Part shown: positions 44,953-53,528 of the stretch, one piece after another
How positions within the stretch are numbered: position 1 is the first letter of the stretch
Layout: each line of letters starts with the position of its first letter
DNA from: Salinicoccus carnicancri Crm
GTDB lineage: Bacteria; Bacillota; Bacilli; Staphylococcales; Salinicoccaceae
DNA: 64,000 nucleotides
Assembly (NCBI RefSeq): GCF_000330705.1
Contig: NZ_ANAM01000006.1
Coordinates: 248,001 to 312,000 of the forward strand
Reading direction: 5' to 3'
Made by a program: the position numbers and the translations under genes
The notes under the pieces: model-generated
What the model was told of the DNA's origin: nothing
The model's database searches: none
The model's input: only the letters and a program-made list of their open reading frames with translations

Positions 44953-46728
44953 ATGCAGGTCTTCAGGAAACTTGGATGGTTTTTCAAAAGGGAATGGAGA
45001 AGCTATACCCTGGGTATTATTATGCTATTGCTTGTGGCCCTGTTGGAACTTGTTCCACCACAGGTTATTGGTTTTGTGATCGACCACATTACGGAGTCTA
45101 CTTTAACCGGAAACATATTGATGCAATATGTCGTCCTACTTATTGGGGTTGCATTGCTTACATATATCGTAAGGTACTTCTGGCGAATAATGATCTTTGG
45201 TGCAAGTTACCGTCTGGGAAGGATTCTGAGGAACAGGCTCTACAGAAAATACTCTGAGATGAGTCCGGGATTTTATCAGAAAAGACGTACAGGAGATCTG
45301 ATGGCACATGCTACCAATGATATTCAGGCAGTGCAGGCAACGGCGGGAGCAGGAATTCTGACGATTGCGGATTCATTGATTACCGGCGGAGCTGTTTTGA
45401 TTACGATGGCGGTTACGATCAGTCCGAAACTGACTCTGATTACGATGATCCCTTTGCCGCTGATGGTGATACTGACGAGTTATTATGGAAGATTATTAAA
45501 CAGGGGGTTTAAAAAGGCACAGGCGGCGTTCAGTAGACTGAATGACAAAACCCAGGAAAGTGTCGCGGGTATCAAAGTGACGAAGACTTTCGGTTATGAG
45601 GAGAGTGACCATGAGGATTTCCGCAGTCTGAGTGACGAAGTCGTCGAGAAGAACCTGAAGGTGTCGAAGGTGGATGCCTTGTTCGATCCGACAATCATGT
45701 CGGTGATCGGGATGAGTTACTTCCTGTCCATCCTGTTTGGTGCCCGGATGGTGCTCGATGAAACGATTTCCATCGGGCAGCTCGTAACATTTACAACATA
45801 TCTCGGCATGATGGTCTGGCCGCTCCTTGCACTTGGGTGGTTCTTCAACCTTGTACAGCGCGGACGGGCATCATATGACCGGATTGAGGAAGTCATGCTG
45901 ACAAGGAATGATATCGGAACAGATTACAGGATCGAAGACGCTCCGGATGGTGATATAGCATTCGATATTGGCGCCTTCAACTTCCCGGAGGATGAAACGG
46001 CCGGTTTGAGGGACATCGATTTTACAGTAGAAAAAGGGATGACACTGGGCATCGTCGGACGTACCGGTTCCGGCAAAAGTGCCCTCATCAGGCTCCTTCT
46101 CCGCGAGTTCGACACGGTGAATCCTGACGATATAATGTACGGCGGACATGCCATCCGGGACTATGAGCTGAAAAATTTGAGAAGCCGGTTCGGCTATGTG
46201 CCGCAGGACCATTTCCTGTTCTCTGCAACCATCAGGGATAACATCGCATTCAGCAATCCCGGGCTTGATGACAGAACAGTCAGTGAAGCGGCACGGCTCA
46301 GTCATATACACGATGACATCAAATCATTCCCGGATGGATACGGGACCGTGGTCGGGGAGCGTGGCGTGTCATTATCCGGTGGCCAGAAACAGCGGATTTC
46401 AATCGCCAGGGCGCTGGTGCTTGACCCTGAAGTGCTGATACTGGACGATTCACTGTCCGCTGTGGATGCAGAGACCGAGGAGAGGATTCTTGCCAATATG
46501 CAGTCGGCCAGGACAGGTAAGACGAACATCATTACGGCCCACCGCATGAGTGCCGTAAGCCATGCCGATCTGATCATCGTCATGGACCACGGTACGGTGA
46601 TCGAGCGTGGAACACACGGGGAACTGATGGATCTGCAGGGCTGGTACCATGATACCTACAATGCCCAGGCGCTGCGCGAAGAGCTGGAAAGTTCTCTCGA
46701 TGAACTTGTGGAAAGGGGGGATGAGTAA
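44953..46728 (+). CDS. ABC exporter half-transporter, degenerate-site subunit (YheI/BmrC-like)
   Basis: This 591-residue subunit has six membrane helices (about 15-310) and an ATPase domain with GRTGSGKSA, LSGGQKQRISIARAL and Walker B end LILDDSLSAVD, with D where the catalytic E is expected; the H-loop (AHRMS) is intact. That is the signature of the BmrC/LmrC side of heterodimeric multidrug exporters. GGGGGGATGG precedes the ATG. The next gene overlaps by one base (TAATG). A different longer frame over its 5' end (44676-45257) is a shadow. Confidence 0.9.
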   Translation: MQVFRKLGWFFKREWRSYTLGIIMLLLVALLELVPPQVIGFVIDHITESTLTGNILMQYVVLLIGVALLTYIVRYFWRIMIFGASYRLGRILRNRLYRKYSEMSPGFYQKRRTGDLMAHATNDIQAVQATAGAGILTIADSLITGGAVLITMAVTISPKLTLITMIPLPLMVILTSYYGRLLNRGFKKAQAAFSRLNDKTQESVAGIKVTKTFGYEESDHEDFRSLSDEVVEKNLKVSKVDALFDPTIMSVIGMSYFLSILFGARMVLDETISIGQLVTFTTYLGMMVWPLLALGWFFNLVQRGRASYDRIEEVMLTRNDIGTDYRIEDAPDGDIAFDIGAFNFPEDETAGLRDIDFTVEKGMTLGIVGRTGSGKSALIRLLLREFDTVNPDDIMYGGHAIRDYELKNLRSRFGYVPQDHFLFSATIRDNIAFSNPGLDDRTVSEAARLSHIHDDIKSFPDGYGTVVGERGVSLSGGQKQRISIARALVLDPEVLILDDSLSAVDAETEERILANMQSARTGKTNIITAHRMSAVSHADLIIVMDHGTVIERGTHGELMDLQGWYHDTYNAQALREELESSLDELVERGDE

Positions 46729-48509
46729 TGGAGGAGAATACGTACAACCTCACCTTCAATGATCAGAAACGGGTACTCATCCGCCTGATGAAGTATACAC
46801 TGCCGTTCAGGAAGGTCCTTATGGCAGGATTCCTTATGCTCATCATTTCGACGGTGGCGGGTGTCGCGACACCTTATATCGTCATGATTTTCATCGATGA
46901 ATATTTGACGCCGGGAGTATTTCCAGAATCCGATATAACCTGGCTCATCGTCATCTTCTTCCTGGTTCAGGTGGTCGGAGCCGTTACGACATACATGCAG
47001 ATCTACCTTTTCCAGTATCTTGCATTCAGGGTCATCCAGCAATTGAGGATTGATGCATTCAGCAAGATCGGCAGGCTGGGCATGCGTTATTTTGACAAAG
47101 TGCCGGGTGGCAGTGTGGTTTCAAGGCTCACCAATGATACAGAGGCGATTGTCGAGATGTTCATCGGAGTGCTGGCGACATTTCTCATGGCATTCTTCAT
47201 GGTGATTTCCAGTTTCATCATGATGTTCGTACTGGATTTCAAACTGGCATTGTTTGCGCTCATATTCATGCCTGTCATCGTATTGATTCTTGCAGTCTAC
47301 CGCCGGTATTCCGCCAACTTCTTCTCGCATGCGAGACAGCTTCTCAGTGACCTGAATGCAAAGCTCGCAGAAGGTATAGAGGGTATGAAGATCATCCAGG
47401 TCTTCAATCAGGAGAAACGGCTCAGGAATGAATTTGAGCAGATCAACGAAATGCACTACCGGTATAATATGAAGAACGTCAAACTCGACGGACTGCTTCT
47501 GCGGCCTGCGATCAGCATGATCAGTGTTCTGGCGATTGCACTGATCCTGTCATATTTCGGGCTCCTGAGCTTCGGCGGCACCGTCACTGCTGGTGTGGTA
47601 TTTGCATTCCTGCAGTATATGGAACGTTTTTTCGAACCGATAAACCAGGTCAGCCAGAACCTGAATATTTTCCAGCAGGCACTGGTATCCGCAAGCAGGG
47701 TGTTTGCACTGATTGATGATGGCCGCACGGAGCCTGCGCAGAACGGAAATGAAGACTATGGCATCACAGCAGGCAGGGTCGAGTTCAGGAATGTCACTTT
47801 CAGCTATGACGGTAAAGTGGATGTCCTGAAGGACATTTCGTTCACGGCAGAGCCCGGGCAGACGGTGGCGCTGGTCGGCCATACCGGTTCCGGGAAAAGT
47901 TCGATCATCAATCTGTTCATGCGGTTCTATGAATTTGAAAAAGGGGAAATACTGATTGACGGACAATCGATCAGGGAACTGCCGAAAAAGGAGATGAAGG
48001 AGAAAATTGGTCTTGTGCTCCAGGACCCCTTCATCTTCTACGGGACCGTGGAGTCGAACATCCGGCTGTATCATCAGGATATGTCCTTCGGTCAGGTGAA
48101 GGAGGCGGCACGATTCGTAAGGGCTGATAAGTTCATACAGAAGCTGCCGGGTGACTACAGTCACAAAGTGATTGAAAAGGGCAGTGCGTTCTCAAGCGGT
48201 GAGCGCCAGCTCATCGCCTTCGCACGGACCATGGCGATGGATCCCAAAATACTGATCCTGGATGAGGCGACCGCAAACATCGACTCTGAAACTGAGGAGG
48301 AAATCCAGAAATCCCTTGAAAGGATGCAGCAGGGCCGGACGACGCTTGCGATCGCGCACAGATTATCAACCATTCAGGATGCCGATCAGATCATCGTCCT
48401 GAACCGCGGCGAGATCGCTGAAAGAGGGACGCACGATGAACTGATCAGGACCGGCGGCATCTATCACAAGATGTATCAGCTGCAGAACGGTCAGGGAGAA
48501 ATGTCATAG
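46728..48509 (+). CDS. ABC exporter half-transporter, catalytic subunit (YheH/BmrD-like)
   Basis: This 593-residue partner has GHTGSGKSS, complete Walker B ILILDEATANID and AHRLST, but a variant signature FSSGERQLIAFAR, as in BmrD/LmrD. It forms one active and one degenerate ATP site with the preceding protein. In Bacillus bmrCD expression is controlled by a leader attenuator; I see no comparable leader peptide here. The substrate is unknown. Confidence 0.9.
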   Translation: MEENTYNLTFNDQKRVLIRLMKYTLPFRKVLMAGFLMLIISTVAGVATPYIVMIFIDEYLTPGVFPESDITWLIVIFFLVQVVGAVTTYMQIYLFQYLAFRVIQQLRIDAFSKIGRLGMRYFDKVPGGSVVSRLTNDTEAIVEMFIGVLATFLMAFFMVISSFIMMFVLDFKLALFALIFMPVIVLILAVYRRYSANFFSHARQLLSDLNAKLAEGIEGMKIIQVFNQEKRLRNEFEQINEMHYRYNMKNVKLDGLLLRPAISMISVLAIALILSYFGLLSFGGTVTAGVVFAFLQYMERFFEPINQVSQNLNIFQQALVSASRVFALIDDGRTEPAQNGNEDYGITAGRVEFRNVTFSYDGKVDVLKDISFTAEPGQTVALVGHTGSGKSSIINLFMRFYEFEKGEILIDGQSIRELPKKEMKEKIGLVLQDPFIFYGTVESNIRLYHQDMSFGQVKEAARFVRADKFIQKLPGDYSHKVIEKGSAFSSGERQLIAFARTMAMDPKILILDEATANIDSETEEEIQKSLERMQQGRTTLAIAHRLSTIQDADQIIVLNRGEIAERGTHDELIRTGGIYHKMYQLQNGQGEMS

Positions 48510-48543
48510 AAAGTTCTAAAACAACTGTATAAACTATACAACA

Positions 48544-48582
48544 ACCCCCGTTCCATCTGATAGAATATTTATGAATGGGGGT
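48544..48582 (+). promoter_or_regulatory. Hairpin sequestering the ccdA ribosome site
   Basis: ACCCCCGTTC (48544-48553) pairs with GAATGGGGGT (48573-48582), 10 bp with one G-U, and buries the only Shine-Dalgarno-like GGGGG of ccdA, 6 bases before the ATG. It could restrict translation or be a DNA inverted repeat bound by a regulator. Confidence 0.5.
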
Positions 48583-48588
48583 ATTATC

Positions 48589-49293
48589 ATGGGCAGTGAA
48601 GTAACATTCCTCCTTGCATTCGGAGCAGGTGTCCTGAGTTTTATCTCGCCCTGTGTGCTTCCGGTGTTTCCTGCGTTCGTCTCTTACATAACAGGGATGA
48701 GCTTCAACGAAGTGGAAAATAAAAAATTCAATGCAAGAGCGATATTCCATACACTTTTCTTCCTGATCGGATTCAGTCTGGTCTATATAGCACTCGGTTT
48801 TGGAACGGTTTTTCTGGGCGGTGTCCTGATTGAATATTCGAACCTGATCCGTCAGCTCGGCTCTATACTGATCATAATATTCGGACTGATCATCACCGGA
48901 GTGCTAAATTTTGACTTTCTGATGAAAGACAGAAAACTGCAATTCAAAAACAGGCCCTCGGGGTTTGTAGGGTCCGTATTCATCGGCATGGCATTTGCCG
49001 CAGGCTGGTCGCCGTGCAACGGGCCGATCATCGGTGCGATATTTGCAATGAGCGCCACCGAACCGAACAATGCCCTGGTTCTGATGATCGTCTACTGTCT
49101 CGGCTTTGCAGTGCCTTTCTTCATTTTAAGTTTCTTCGTCTCCCGCACGCGCTGGATGCTGAAATATTCCAATACCATCATGAAAGCGGGCGGTGTCATA
49201 ATGATCCTGATGGGAGTTCTGCTGTACTTTGACGGACTGACACAGATCATCATCTGGCTGCAGCCGTTCTTCGGGGATTTCCAGGGGTTCTGA
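48589..49293 (+). CDS. ccdA: Cytochrome c biogenesis / thiol-disulfide transmembrane protein CcdA
   Basis: This 234-residue DsbD-gamma-like protein has six membrane helices. It carries reducing equivalents from cytosolic thioredoxin across the membrane; active-site cysteines lie in ISPCVLPVFPAF (helix 1) and GWSPCNGPIIG (helix 4). The start is the ATG at 48589; an in-frame ATG at 48571 is inside the leader hairpin. ccdC follows directly. Confidence 0.93.
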   Translation: MGSEVTFLLAFGAGVLSFISPCVLPVFPAFVSYITGMSFNEVENKKFNARAIFHTLFFLIGFSLVYIALGFGTVFLGGVLIEYSNLIRQLGSILIIIFGLIITGVLNFDFLMKDRKLQFKNRPSGFVGSVFIGMAFAAGWSPCNGPIIGAIFAMSATEPNNALVLMIVYCLGFAVPFFILSFFVSRTRWMLKYSNTIMKAGGVIMILMGVLLYFDGLTQIIIWLQPFFGDFQGF

Positions 49294-49294
49294 T

Positions 49295-49780
49295 ATGGGT
49301 ATGGAAAATATATTATTCATAACAGCTTCCATAATGGCGGTTTTCATGGGCATTGGTGCAATCATAGTCAGGCAGAAGGCGGCGAAGCGTCCGCTCACGA
49401 TGAAGAAAATATTGATTCCGCCCGTCATGATGTCGACCGGTGCACTGATGTATGTGTTTCCGTACTTTAGGCTGACGCCCGTCGAAATCGGGGAATCGGT
49501 GATAATGGGCGCCATCTTTTCCATACTGCTGGTGCTGACTACCAGATATGAAGAGAAGGACAGCGCGCTCTATGTAAAGCAATCCAGACTTTTCCCGCTC
49601 ATACTTGTCACATTGCTCGTGCTGAGAATAATACTCAAAACGATTCTATCCATGAGTATCTCACCCGGAGAGATTGGCGGTATGTTCTTCCTGCTGGCAT
49701 TTGTCATGATCGTCATATGGCGGCTCAGCATGTATATCAACCTGAGGGCATTCAAAAAGCAGCAGATCAGTTCATTCTGA
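49295..49780 (+). CDS. ccdC: CcdC family membrane protein (DUF1453)
   Basis: This 161-residue protein has four or five membrane helices and RPLTMKKILIPPVMMSTGALMY-type family sequence near residue 30 (RPLTMKKILIPPVMM). It corresponds to Bacillus YneJ/CcdC in the ccdA region, though it is not required for cytochrome c maturation there. The single-domain response regulator YneI found between them in Bacillus is missing. Its 3' end overlaps the convergent yneK by 9 bases. Confidence 0.85.
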   Translation: MGMENILFITASIMAVFMGIGAIIVRQKAAKRPLTMKKILIPPVMMSTGALMYVFPYFRLTPVEIGESVIMGAIFSILLVLTTRYEEKDSALYVKQSRLFPLILVTLLVLRIILKTILSMSISPGEIGGMFFLLAFVMIVIWRLSMYINLRAFKKQQISSF

Positions 49781-50266
49781 TCTGCTGCTTATTCTTTCTG
49801 TCTGTTCGAATATAGAAAATTTCTGCTTTTCATCATCCGCATACTGGAACAGGTCCTCGTACGGTGTATAATCTATCTCCAGTTCATTGAGCTTTTTCTT
49901 CATGAATTTATGGTCCTTTTTCGGCGTGGCAATGATATATCCCTTCATTATATGGTCGAGGGTGATTTCTCCTGCCCTGTCATCCAGTGCAATCTTTGAT
50001 ATCCTCCCGGCAATGCGTTCTTTGGCCACATCCCTGAACAGCTCGGGCACAGGGGAAACCAGTTCATTCAGCAAAGCTTTCGATTCTTCGTTCCATAATG
50101 GAAGGGCCTGCTGTATGTAATGATCCTGCCAGTCGAGTTCACTGTAGCCGTCCTCCCGGGGCAGTTTCTTTAAAAACTTTCTGAACATGAAATATCCGCC
50201 AATTATCATCAGTCCCAGCATGATGAATGTCCAAAGGACTATCAGCCATATAAAAATGTCGTTCAT
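49772..50266 (-). CDS. yneK: DUF2621 family protein YneK
   Basis: This 164-residue protein has an N-terminal membrane anchor (about 5-27) and a cytosolic domain (LDWQDHYIQQALPLWNEESK; RIAGRISKIALDD) of the YneK/DUF2621 type. Function is unknown; the location next to ccdC is conserved from Bacillus. TAGGAGGTGAGC precedes the ATG. It is antiparallel to ccdA-ccdC. Confidence 0.83.
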   Translation of the reverse strand: MNDIFIWLIVLWTFIMLGLMIIGGYFMFRKFLKKLPREDGYSELDWQDHYIQQALPLWNEESKALLNELVSPVPELFRDVAKERIAGRISKIALDDRAGEITLDHIMKGYIIATPKKDHKFMKKKLNELEIDYTPYEDLFQYADDEKQKFSIFEQTERISSRSE

Positions 50267-50357
50267 ACGCTCACCTCCTAGCCATTATAAGATTTAAAAG
50301 TATAATTGTCCATCTAACAATTTGTGTCGATATATGGTGTGAAAGGAGGTGGAACAC

Positions 50358-50558
50358 ATGATCAAGAGCCTGAGTGCAAAGTTCTATTTCATTGAAGTCG
50401 ACGGTGAAGGTGAGGAAAGGCTGCGTTTCAGATCCGTGAGGAACCTGGATACGAACGCAACGGATGCGGATATCAACACGCTTGCTGATATATACCAGAA
50501 TCTGAGCAATGATTTCTATCCGACAGTGGAAAAAGAAGAAGTGTATGTAATCAAGTAG
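50358..50558 (+). CDS. DUF1659 family small protein
   Basis: This 66-residue protein has the DUF1659 pattern (RSVRNLDTNATDADI, LADIYQNLSND). Such proteins are typically encoded just before a DUF2922 protein; no function is established. AAAGGAGGTGG fixes the ATG at 50358. Confidence 0.75.
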   Translation: MIKSLSAKFYFIEVDGEGEERLRFRSVRNLDTNATDADINTLADIYQNLSNDFYPTVEKEEVYVIK

Positions 50559-50584
50559 ATTCAAAATCAGAGGAGGAATAATGA

Positions 50585-50755
50585 ATGGATAAGAAACTGG
50601 TTGTTGTATTCAACACAGATGCAGACCGCCGTTTTACACTCAACATCAGCAATCCGGCTGATGATCTGACTGAGGAGACGCTCCTGCAGGAAGCAGGTCG
50701 CCTCATCTCCACCAATGCGCTCGCACCGACGCAGGGCAAGCCGGTATCAGTATAA
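50585..50755 (+). pseudogene. DUF2922 family protein, probably truncated at its 3' end by prophage insertion
   Basis: The 56-codon ORF starts with MDKKLVVVFNTDADRRF and LTEETLLQEAGRLI, the DUF2922 pattern, after AGAGGAGG. Family members are usually about 70 residues and continue past this point with a conserved ARxVERT-like segment. Here the frame stops after GKPVSV, nine bases from the serine-integrase stop codon, where base composition drops sharply. I infer that the prophage attL lies in its last codons and that the missing end is at attR, outside the window. Confidence 0.6.
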
Positions 50756-50763
50756 ACAGACCC

Positions 50764-52152
50764 TCAAAGTGTGAAATTATAGTAAATTTTAATATCGTTA
50801 TTATCTATAACGATACGATCGATTAAAATATTTAACATATTACTCAATTCGGCATTACTGATATTCCTGAAATCAGTTGTTTGCAGTTTGTTCAACTCTT
50901 TTGCAGCAAGATCATTTTTGGGTTCATAATTTTTAAGGTTCTCTTCTACTGCTTTTTTCTCTTTGTTCAGTTTCTCCATCCTAGCATTTAATATATCTAT
51001 CTGGATTGCGCCATCAATATACAAATCTGTTACCCTTTCAATTTGCTTAGTAATTTCTTTTAACTTATTTTTATAGACAGCGATTGTGTCATTATCTTCA
51101 AAGTGTTTTTCAAAATCTAAATCTTCAGATCTCAATTTATCAAGTTGAGTAAAAACTAATTCATGAAGTATATCAGCTCTGTGATTTTTGTTCATACATT
51201 TCTGCCTTTCTGGATATTTAGCGGCAGCAAATCTTCCAAAACAAGAATAGTAATCATATCTTCCTGGTCTATTTTTAGATGAAGGACGACTAGTATAATT
51301 TTTTCCGCACCAATCACACTTTATTAATCCTCTCAGAACAAAATTGGAGTCTTTTATCTTTGGTGTTCTGACTCTTCTTTTATCCCGGAATATTTGGACC
51401 ATATCAAAAGTGTCTTTTGATACAATTCCTTCATGCTCTCCTTCATACTCCTTATTACTATGTTTGATTCGTCCGGCATAGAAAGAATTTTTCAATATAG
51501 CTGTCACCCGAGTATGATCTGGGAATATGTCGCCAAATTTTTGGTTAATGATATTTCTTATTTTAGTTGCACCATGTCCATCAAGATATAATGTATATAC
51601 TTCTTTAACGATCTCAGCTTCGTATGGTTCAATAATCCAGTGCTTGTCTTTTCGTCTATAACCAAAAATTGTTCCCTGAGTATTACCACCGCCGTTCCAG
51701 CGTCCGAGTTTAGCGTTCTGTTCCTTACCCATCATTATGCGCTCTCTGATATTCTCTCGCTCTAGTTGAGCAAATACAGAGAGTATACCGATCATTGCCC
51801 GCCCGAAGGCTGTAGAGGTATCAAATGACTCGCTAATCGATATGAGAGAGGCTTCATACCGATTAAATACTTCTTCAATTAAGTGGAGAGTATCTTTTTG
51901 AGAACGGCTCAATCTATCCAATTTATAAACTAAAATAGATGAAATCTGACCTTGTTTTACATCTCTGATTAATCGTTGCATCTCGGGTCTATTTAATGAT
52001 GCTCCTGAGTAACCATCATCTTTATAAACTTCAATGTTTGATAAGTCTTTTGCTTCCGCAAAAGCTCTTAAACGATTTTCTTGTCCTGCTATGGAGTGTC
52101 CATTTTCTGCTTGTTCTTTCGTTGATACTCTTATGTATAATGCAGTTTTCAT
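50764..52152 (-). CDS. int: Large serine recombinase (phage integrase, A118-like)
   Basis: This 462-residue site-specific recombinase integrates the phage at attB. The resolvase domain has catalytic Ser10 in YIRVSTKEQ and LVYKLDRLSRSQKDTL. A recombinase domain follows (about 160-275), then a zinc ribbon (CDWCGK and later CFGRF, KCMN) and a coiled coil (about 355-415). It resembles Listeria A118-type integrases in length and layout. It starts 3 bases after the ImmA-like gene stop, so it is co-transcribed with the repressor rather than having a private promoter. Confidence 0.95.
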   Translation of the reverse strand: MKTALYIRVSTKEQAENGHSIAGQENRLRAFAEAKDLSNIEVYKDDGYSGASLNRPEMQRLIRDVKQGQISSILVYKLDRLSRSQKDTLHLIEEVFNRYEASLISISESFDTSTAFGRAMIGILSVFAQLERENIRERIMMGKEQNAKLGRWNGGGNTQGTIFGYRRKDKHWIIEPYEAEIVKEVYTLYLDGHGATKIRNIINQKFGDIFPDHTRVTAILKNSFYAGRIKHSNKEYEGEHEGIVSKDTFDMVQIFRDKRRVRTPKIKDSNFVLRGLIKCDWCGKNYTSRPSSKNRPGRYDYYSCFGRFAAAKYPERQKCMNKNHRADILHELVFTQLDKLRSEDLDFEKHFEDNDTIAVYKNKLKEITKQIERVTDLYIDGAIQIDILNARMEKLNKEKKAVEENLKNYEPKNDLAAKELNKLQTTDFRNISNAELSNMLNILIDRIVIDNNDIKIYYNFTL

Positions 52153-52155
52153 AGA

Positions 52156-52641
52156 TTATACCTCCTCTATATTCAAAGGTTCAAATTCGATTAGATAACC
52201 GTCATATTTAACGTAGGCACCAAATTGTTTTTTATAATCTTCAATCGCATCTTTAAAATATGTACGATCTATTTCAAGGTGAAGACATATCGCATACATG
52301 TCTCCCCAGTGTCCACTTTTATAACATTCAATTAATCGCTCTAAAGGCATAATTAACTTAACACCGTATCGTCTGGCCCTGACTTCTTGACGTGCTGAAT
52401 CTAAATTGAATCTCTTTCCTTTATAATGAGTAATATCTCCATATGACGTAGCATGGTGTCCTAGCTCTTCAGCCAGAATACCGTTTTGTAAGTAATAATT
52501 TAAACGCCCGTCTATGACGATATTTCCATGTGGTATTTCCGTATCTCTTTCATATAAACCAGTCAATCCTTTCGGCATATCATAATCTACGTCAATTTCA
52601 ACTTTTGGAAAATATGAAAGCAGTCTTTCTTTTGTTTGCAT
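52156..52641 (-). CDS. immA: ImmA/IrrE-type metalloprotease
   Basis: This 161-residue protein of the ImmA/IrrE family has the metal-site variant AEELGHHATSYGD (E-E-x-x-H form common in phage members) and a downstream ARRYGVKLIMP segment. In ICEBs1 and phages such proteases cleave the adjacent repressor to trigger induction; the repressor gene lies 15 bases upstream. The C-terminal part (about 110-161) is variable. Confidence 0.88.
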   Translation of the reverse strand: MQTKERLLSYFPKVEIDVDYDMPKGLTGLYERDTEIPHGNIVIDGRLNYYLQNGILAEELGHHATSYGDITHYKGKRFNLDSARQEVRARRYGVKLIMPLERLIECYKSGHWGDMYAICLHLEIDRTYFKDAIEDYKKQFGAYVKYDGYLIEFEPLNIEEV

Positions 52642-52656
52642 ATAATCACTCCGAAG

Positions 52657-52989
52657 TTATTTTTTCTTTCTTCTTTGTTTTCTATATTTAATGTAGTCTA
52701 ATATTTCTTCCATCTCTTCTTCGGTTACATCTTCATCAATATGAGCAGCAATCGTTTGGACACTTTCGTTTTCTTCCATTTCATTCGATTCTGTCCATCC
52801 CATTAAATATGCCGGAGAAGTTCTCAGCTTTTTTGCAATCTTCTCTAATGTGACAGCTGGCATTTTTTCTATATCTCCGTTTTCATACCTAAATATAGTA
52901 GCGCGCGAAACACCAGCAGCGATTGCTAAATCATCAGCGTTAATGTCCAATTGTTTTCTACGATGTTTGATCCTATCTCCAATATTCAT
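52657..52989 (-). CDS. CI-like phage repressor (XRE family)
   Basis: This 110-residue protein has an N-terminal helix-turn-helix (ADDLAIAAGVSRATIFRYENG) and an acidic helical C-terminus, without a LexA-type peptidase domain. Induction therefore probably depends on cleavage by the neighbouring ImmA-like protease. AGGAGG precedes the ATG. Its operators lie in the divergent region 53030-53130. Confidence 0.9.
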   Translation of the reverse strand: MNIGDRIKHRRKQLDINADDLAIAAGVSRATIFRYENGDIEKMPAVTLEKIAKKLRTSPAYLMGWTESNEMEENESVQTIAAHIDEDVTEEEMEEILDYIKYRKQRRKKK

Positions 52990-53029
52990 TGAGCATTCCT
53001 CCTATTAATGAATCAAGTATATATTTAAT

Positions 53030-53045
53030 GTTGCATAATTGCAAC
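53030..53045. promoter_or_regulatory. Phage operator O1
   Basis: GTTGCATAATTGCAAC is a perfect 16-base palindrome, close to the repressor start and related to O3/O4 by the core TGCATAA-TGC. Confidence 0.65.
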
Positions 53046-53053
53046 AAAGTAAA

Positions 53054-53067
53054 TCTCATTTTTGCGA
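53054..53067. promoter_or_regulatory. Phage operator O2 (imperfect)
   Basis: TCTCATTTTTGCGA matches the O3 sequence at 10 of 14 positions, with one perfect half-site TGCGA. Confidence 0.45.
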
Positions 53068-53075
53068 TTTTATGT

Positions 53076-53103
53076 TTGACTTTGTATCCTGTTATGGTAA
53101 GAT
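53076..53103 (+). promoter_or_regulatory. Rightward early promoter of the prophage
   Basis: TTGACT and TAAGAT are separated by 16 bases, with O2 upstream and O3 at about the start site, as expected for a repressible early promoter. Confidence 0.7.
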
Positions 53104-53116
53104 TATATTTAATAAG

Positions 53117-53130
53117 TCGCATAAATGCGA
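53117..53130. promoter_or_regulatory. Phage operator O3
   Basis: TCGCATAAATGCGA is a near-perfect palindrome between the rightward -10 and the cro ribosome site; an identical copy recurs at 53361. Confidence 0.75.
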
Positions 53131-53149
53131 TTTATAGGAGGTGTAACTA

Positions 53150-53368
53150 ATGATTAATACATCAAAGCTGAAAGGCATAATAGTAGAAAAAGGAACCTCC
53201 CAAGAAGAAGTAGCTGAAGCCATTGGTATAAATCGTGCTACTTTCTATAGGAAGATGAAAAGAGGAGGAGTTAATTTCACAATTGGTGAAATTCAAAAGA
53301 TGGTGGAAGTCATTCCACTTACTAATGAAGAAGCAATGTCTATTTTTTTTAATACTAAAGTCGCATAA
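53150..53368 (+). CDS. Cro-like regulator (DUF739)
   Basis: This 72-residue helix-turn-helix protein has KLKGIIVEKGTSQEEVAEA and GINRATFYRKMKRGG. It is first in the rightward operon, opposite the repressor, and should favour lytic growth. TAGGAGGTG precedes the ATG. Confidence 0.88.
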   Translation: MINTSKLKGIIVEKGTSQEEVAEAIGINRATFYRKMKRGGVNFTIGEIQKMVEVIPLTNEEAMSIFFNTKVA

Positions 53369-53374
53369 ATGCGA
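53361..53374. promoter_or_regulatory. Phage operator O4 overlapping the cro stop codon
   Basis: This is an exact copy of O3 (TCGCATAAATGCGA), spanning the last codon and stop of the cro-like gene, 244 bases from O3. Confidence 0.65.
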
Positions 53375-53396
53375 TTAATAAAAGAGGTGAATATAG

Positions 53397-53528
53397 ATGA
53401 TGAAAAATGAGCTTAACGTATCAACTTATGATAAAGCCGGCACTCCTATTAATCTCGAAGAGGTGATGATACCGAATGACCTCGCACGAAAAATACTCAC
53501 TATTTTGAGAAAGGAATTAGTCAGATGA
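53397..53528 (+). CDS. Small hypothetical phage protein
   Basis: A 43-residue ORF (ELNVSTYDKAGTPINLEEV; ending RKILTILRKELVR) has AAAGAGGTG upstream of its ATG and overlaps the next gene by 4 bases (ATGA). No family is recognised. It lies just after cro in the early operon. Confidence 0.6.
   Translation: MMKNELNVSTYDKAGTPINLEEVMIPNDLARKILTILRKELVR

Noticed and set aside
44676-45257. 193-codon plus-strand frame across the thiF end and the exporter start
   Set aside because: It is the wrong frame for both flanking proteins; its Tyr/Cys-rich composition and lack of a ribosome site mark it as a shadow. It also raised the idea of a frameshift in thiF, but thiF is full length.
48544-48582. CsoR-type copper operator before ccdA
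   Set aside because: The C5/G5 arms recall CsoR sites, but the 19-base gap between them is far too long for that operator.
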